NCBI GenBank assembly: GCA_964505725.1
Contig: CAZDJK010000006.1
Coordinates: 1-42,191, forward strand
Source of the DNA: CAVRJC01 sp964505725
GTDB taxonomy: Bacteria; Actinomycetota; Acidimicrobiia; IMCC26256; DASPTH01
Direction of reading: 5' to 3'
DNA: 42,191 bases
Below are positions 40,989 to 42,191 of this stretch, piece after piece. Within the stretch, counting starts at the first letter, position 1. The number at the start of each line of letters is the position of its first letter. The notes below the pieces were generated by a model. That model made no database searches and was not told the origin of the DNA. It worked only from the letters and a program-made list of their open reading frames with translations. The translations under genes were made by a program, and so were the position numbers.

Positions 40989-41552
40989 GTGTCGCAGCTT
41001 CCGTGGTACGTGGCTCGGGCGTCGGGCGTGGTCGCGTGGATGCTCCTCTCCAGCGCGGTCGTCTGGGGCCTGCTGATGTCGACCCGGGCGCTCGGCCGAC
41101 GTCCCCATTCCGCGTGGCTGCTCGACCTGCACCGGTTCCTCGGCGGGCTCGCGGCCATCTTCACCGTCCTGCACGTGCTCGCGGTGCTCGCCGACGGCTA
41201 CGTGCACTTCACGCTCTGGGCGGTGCTCGTGCCCGGCGCGTCCTCGTGGCGGCCCCTCGCGATCGCGTGGGGCGTGGTCGGGCTCTACCTCGTGGCCGCG
41301 GTCGAGCTCACGTCGCTCGCGCGCCGGCGGCTCCCGCAACGCATGTGGCGCGCGGTGCACTTCGCGAGCTTCCCACTCTTCGTGGTGGCGACCCTGCACG
41401 CGGCAACCGCCGGTGAGGACGTTCGCTCGACCTTCGCCATCGCGCTGATCGGAGCCGTCAGCGCCTGCGTCGCCGTGCTGACGCTCGTGCGCGTTGTCGA
41501 CGCTGGCAGTGCCCCGCGGCGGGTCCCCGACCGGGGGCGCGTCGTGCGCTGA
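40989..41552 (+). CDS. ferric-reductase-like two-haem membrane protein
   Basis: 187 residues from a GTG. Five hydrophobic helices are visible (about 10-30, 48-68, 76-107, 124-140 and 150-168). His48 and His62 lie 14 apart on one helix ('LLDLHRFLGGLAAIFTVLHVL') and His124 and His137 lie 13 apart on another ('WRAVHFASFPLFVVATLHAA'), the bis-His pattern of the ferric reductase/NOX membrane domain that carries two b haems. No FAD or NAD domain is attached, so it resembles MsrQ/YedZ-like electron carriers. With ApbE next to it, electron transfer through the membrane to a flavin-carrying partner is plausible but not shown. Confidence 0.82.
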   Translation: MSQLPWYVARASGVVAWMLLSSAVVWGLLMSTRALGRRPHSAWLLDLHRFLGGLAAIFTVLHVLAVLADGYVHFTLWAVLVPGASSWRPLAIAWGVVGLYLVAAVELTSLARRRLPQRMWRAVHFASFPLFVVATLHAATAGEDVRSTFAIALIGAVSACVAVLTLVRVVDAGSAPRRVPDRGRVVR

Positions 41553-41557
41553 TGTGC

Positions 41558-42191
41558 TCAGTCGCGCGCGGCGAGCGAGGCGACGAGAGCCTGTGTCCGG
41601 GCCTCGTCGTCGGACCCGCGTCGCGCGAGTCGCGTGGGCACGAAGTCGGTCACGCCTGCGTCGGCGAGCGCCACGAGCTCGTCGGCGACCTCCTCCTCGG
41701 TCCCCGCCACCAGCGGGAGACCTCCTTCGCGCTCGACCGCCGCCGCGTACGACGGGACCCGGGCCATGGCGCCGAGCGCGTCCGCCAACCGCGCGCGCGT
41801 GCCGCCGACGTCGTCGGTGACCACGATGGGCAGGAGCGCGACCACCCGCGGGACCGGGCGCCCGGCGCGTGCCGCCGCCGTGTGCAGCGCGGGACAGGTG
41901 AAGGACCGGAGCGTGCGCGGTCCGGTCATGAACGTGACCGTGCCGTCGGCCATCCTCCCCGCGAGGTCGAGCATCCGGGCGCCGAGCGCGCCGAGCAGCA
42001 CGGGGCACGGGAGCCCGTCGTCGATGTGGAACGACGCCCGCGCCGAGTACACGTCGCCCGAGTAGTCGACCGAGCCCTCCTCGACGAGGGGCTTCAGCAC
42101 CGAGAGGTACTCGCGTACGTGGTGGATCACCCGGTCGTAGGAGATCCCCCACTGCTCCTCCATCGCGCGACGGTGCGACGGCCCGATCCCG
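41558..42191 (-). CDS. LLM class (F420-dependent) oxidoreductase, C-terminal part (cut by window edge)
   Basis: The frame is open to the right edge, so the N-terminus is missing; the ATG at 42163 is internal. The visible 211 residues begin 'GIGPSHRRAMEEQWGISYDRVIHHVREYLSVL', the typical middle of luciferase-like monooxygenases in actinobacteria, followed by 'VPVLLGALGARMLDLAGRMADGTV'-type strand and helix ('PCPVLLGALGARMLDLAGRMADGTVTFMTGP') and 'GTEEEVADELVALADAGVTDFVPT' near the end. Flavin or F420 binding cannot be settled without the N-terminus, though F420 is likely from the family. It converges with the haem protein gene, five bases apart. Confidence 0.88.
   Translation of the reverse strand, partial: GIGPSHRRAMEEQWGISYDRVIHHVREYLSVLKPLVEEGSVDYSGDVYSARASFHIDDGLPCPVLLGALGARMLDLAGRMADGTVTFMTGPRTLRSFTCPALHTAAARAGRPVPRVVALLPIVVTDDVGGTRARLADALGAMARVPSYAAAVEREGGLPLVAGTEEEVADELVALADAGVTDFVPTRLARRGSDDEARTQALVASLAARD

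Noticed and set aside
39879..42152. A 757-residue minus-strand open frame over apbE and the haem protein
   Set aside because: It has no domain pattern and crosses three well-supported genes; the LLM gene uses a different frame.
1..42191. Prophage, insertion sequence, CRISPR, tRNA or toxin-antitoxin content
   Set aside because: I looked for transposase or integrase motifs, repeated spacers, cloverleaf-like sequences and small paired genes and saw none that could be supported.

Overview
The window is a stretch of a high-GC actinobacterial chromosome. The signs are GTG and TTG start codons, strong G/C preference at third codon positions, tightly overlapping genes, an F420-type LLM oxidoreductase, DUF1059 and PPOX-type proteins, several acyl-CoA dehydrogenases and amidohydrolases, and an actinobacterial-type hopanoid cluster. 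The mix resembles the Acidimicrobiia or a related lineage, but that placement is inference. I see no tRNA, rRNA, CRISPR array, prophage or insertion sequence, and no gene-free stretch longer than about 210 bases. Both ends cut a gene: dinB on the left and an LLM oxidoreductase on the right.

Region by region. 1-5300: the 3' end of dinB, a membrane protein with a channel-like pore segment, a Coq4-like protein with an intact HDxxHx11E motif, a two-domain VOC protein and malonyl-CoA decarboxylase. 5400-11100: a small membrane-anchored protein, a CocE/NonD-type hydrolase, a tandem EthD-like protein, a TesB-like thioesterase, hemerythrin and GNAT genes with overlapping ends, a small membrane protein and an SRPBCC protein. 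11100-16850: an OafA-type acyltransferase with a C-terminal SGNH domain, two amidohydrolase-2 proteins, a 52-residue DUF1059 gene and a CorA-type transporter. 16870-19370: two adjacent acyl-CoA dehydrogenases.

19570-31710 is the centrepiece. A hybrid regulator with a MerR-like N-terminus and a TetR-like HTH is followed by a perfect 16-bp palindrome (20417-20432) and then nine tightly packed genes: hpnC, hpnD, hpnE, a polyprenyl diphosphate synthase, shc, an HpnG-IspH fusion, hpnH, a short-chain dehydrogenase and dxs. Together they cover the first (Dxs) and last (IspH) steps of the MEP pathway, prenyl chain elongation, squalene synthesis by the HpnCDE route, cyclisation to hopene, and addition and trimming of the adenosine-derived side chain. 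The SDR sits where an enzyme for the final reduction to bacteriohopanetetrol would be expected. The HpnG-IspH fusion and the SDR are the most unusual parts.

31700-42191: a PPOX-type flavin protein, a third acyl-CoA dehydrogenase and an SDR; a complete Liv-type ABC importer operon on the minus strand (livG-livF-livH-livM-binding protein) that meets the SDR tail to tail at a strong hairpin; and a small anchored Ser-rich protein, ApbE and a two-haem ferric-reductase-like membrane protein that look like a flavin/haem redox unit. All functions are read from sequence motifs recalled from known families; no search was run.
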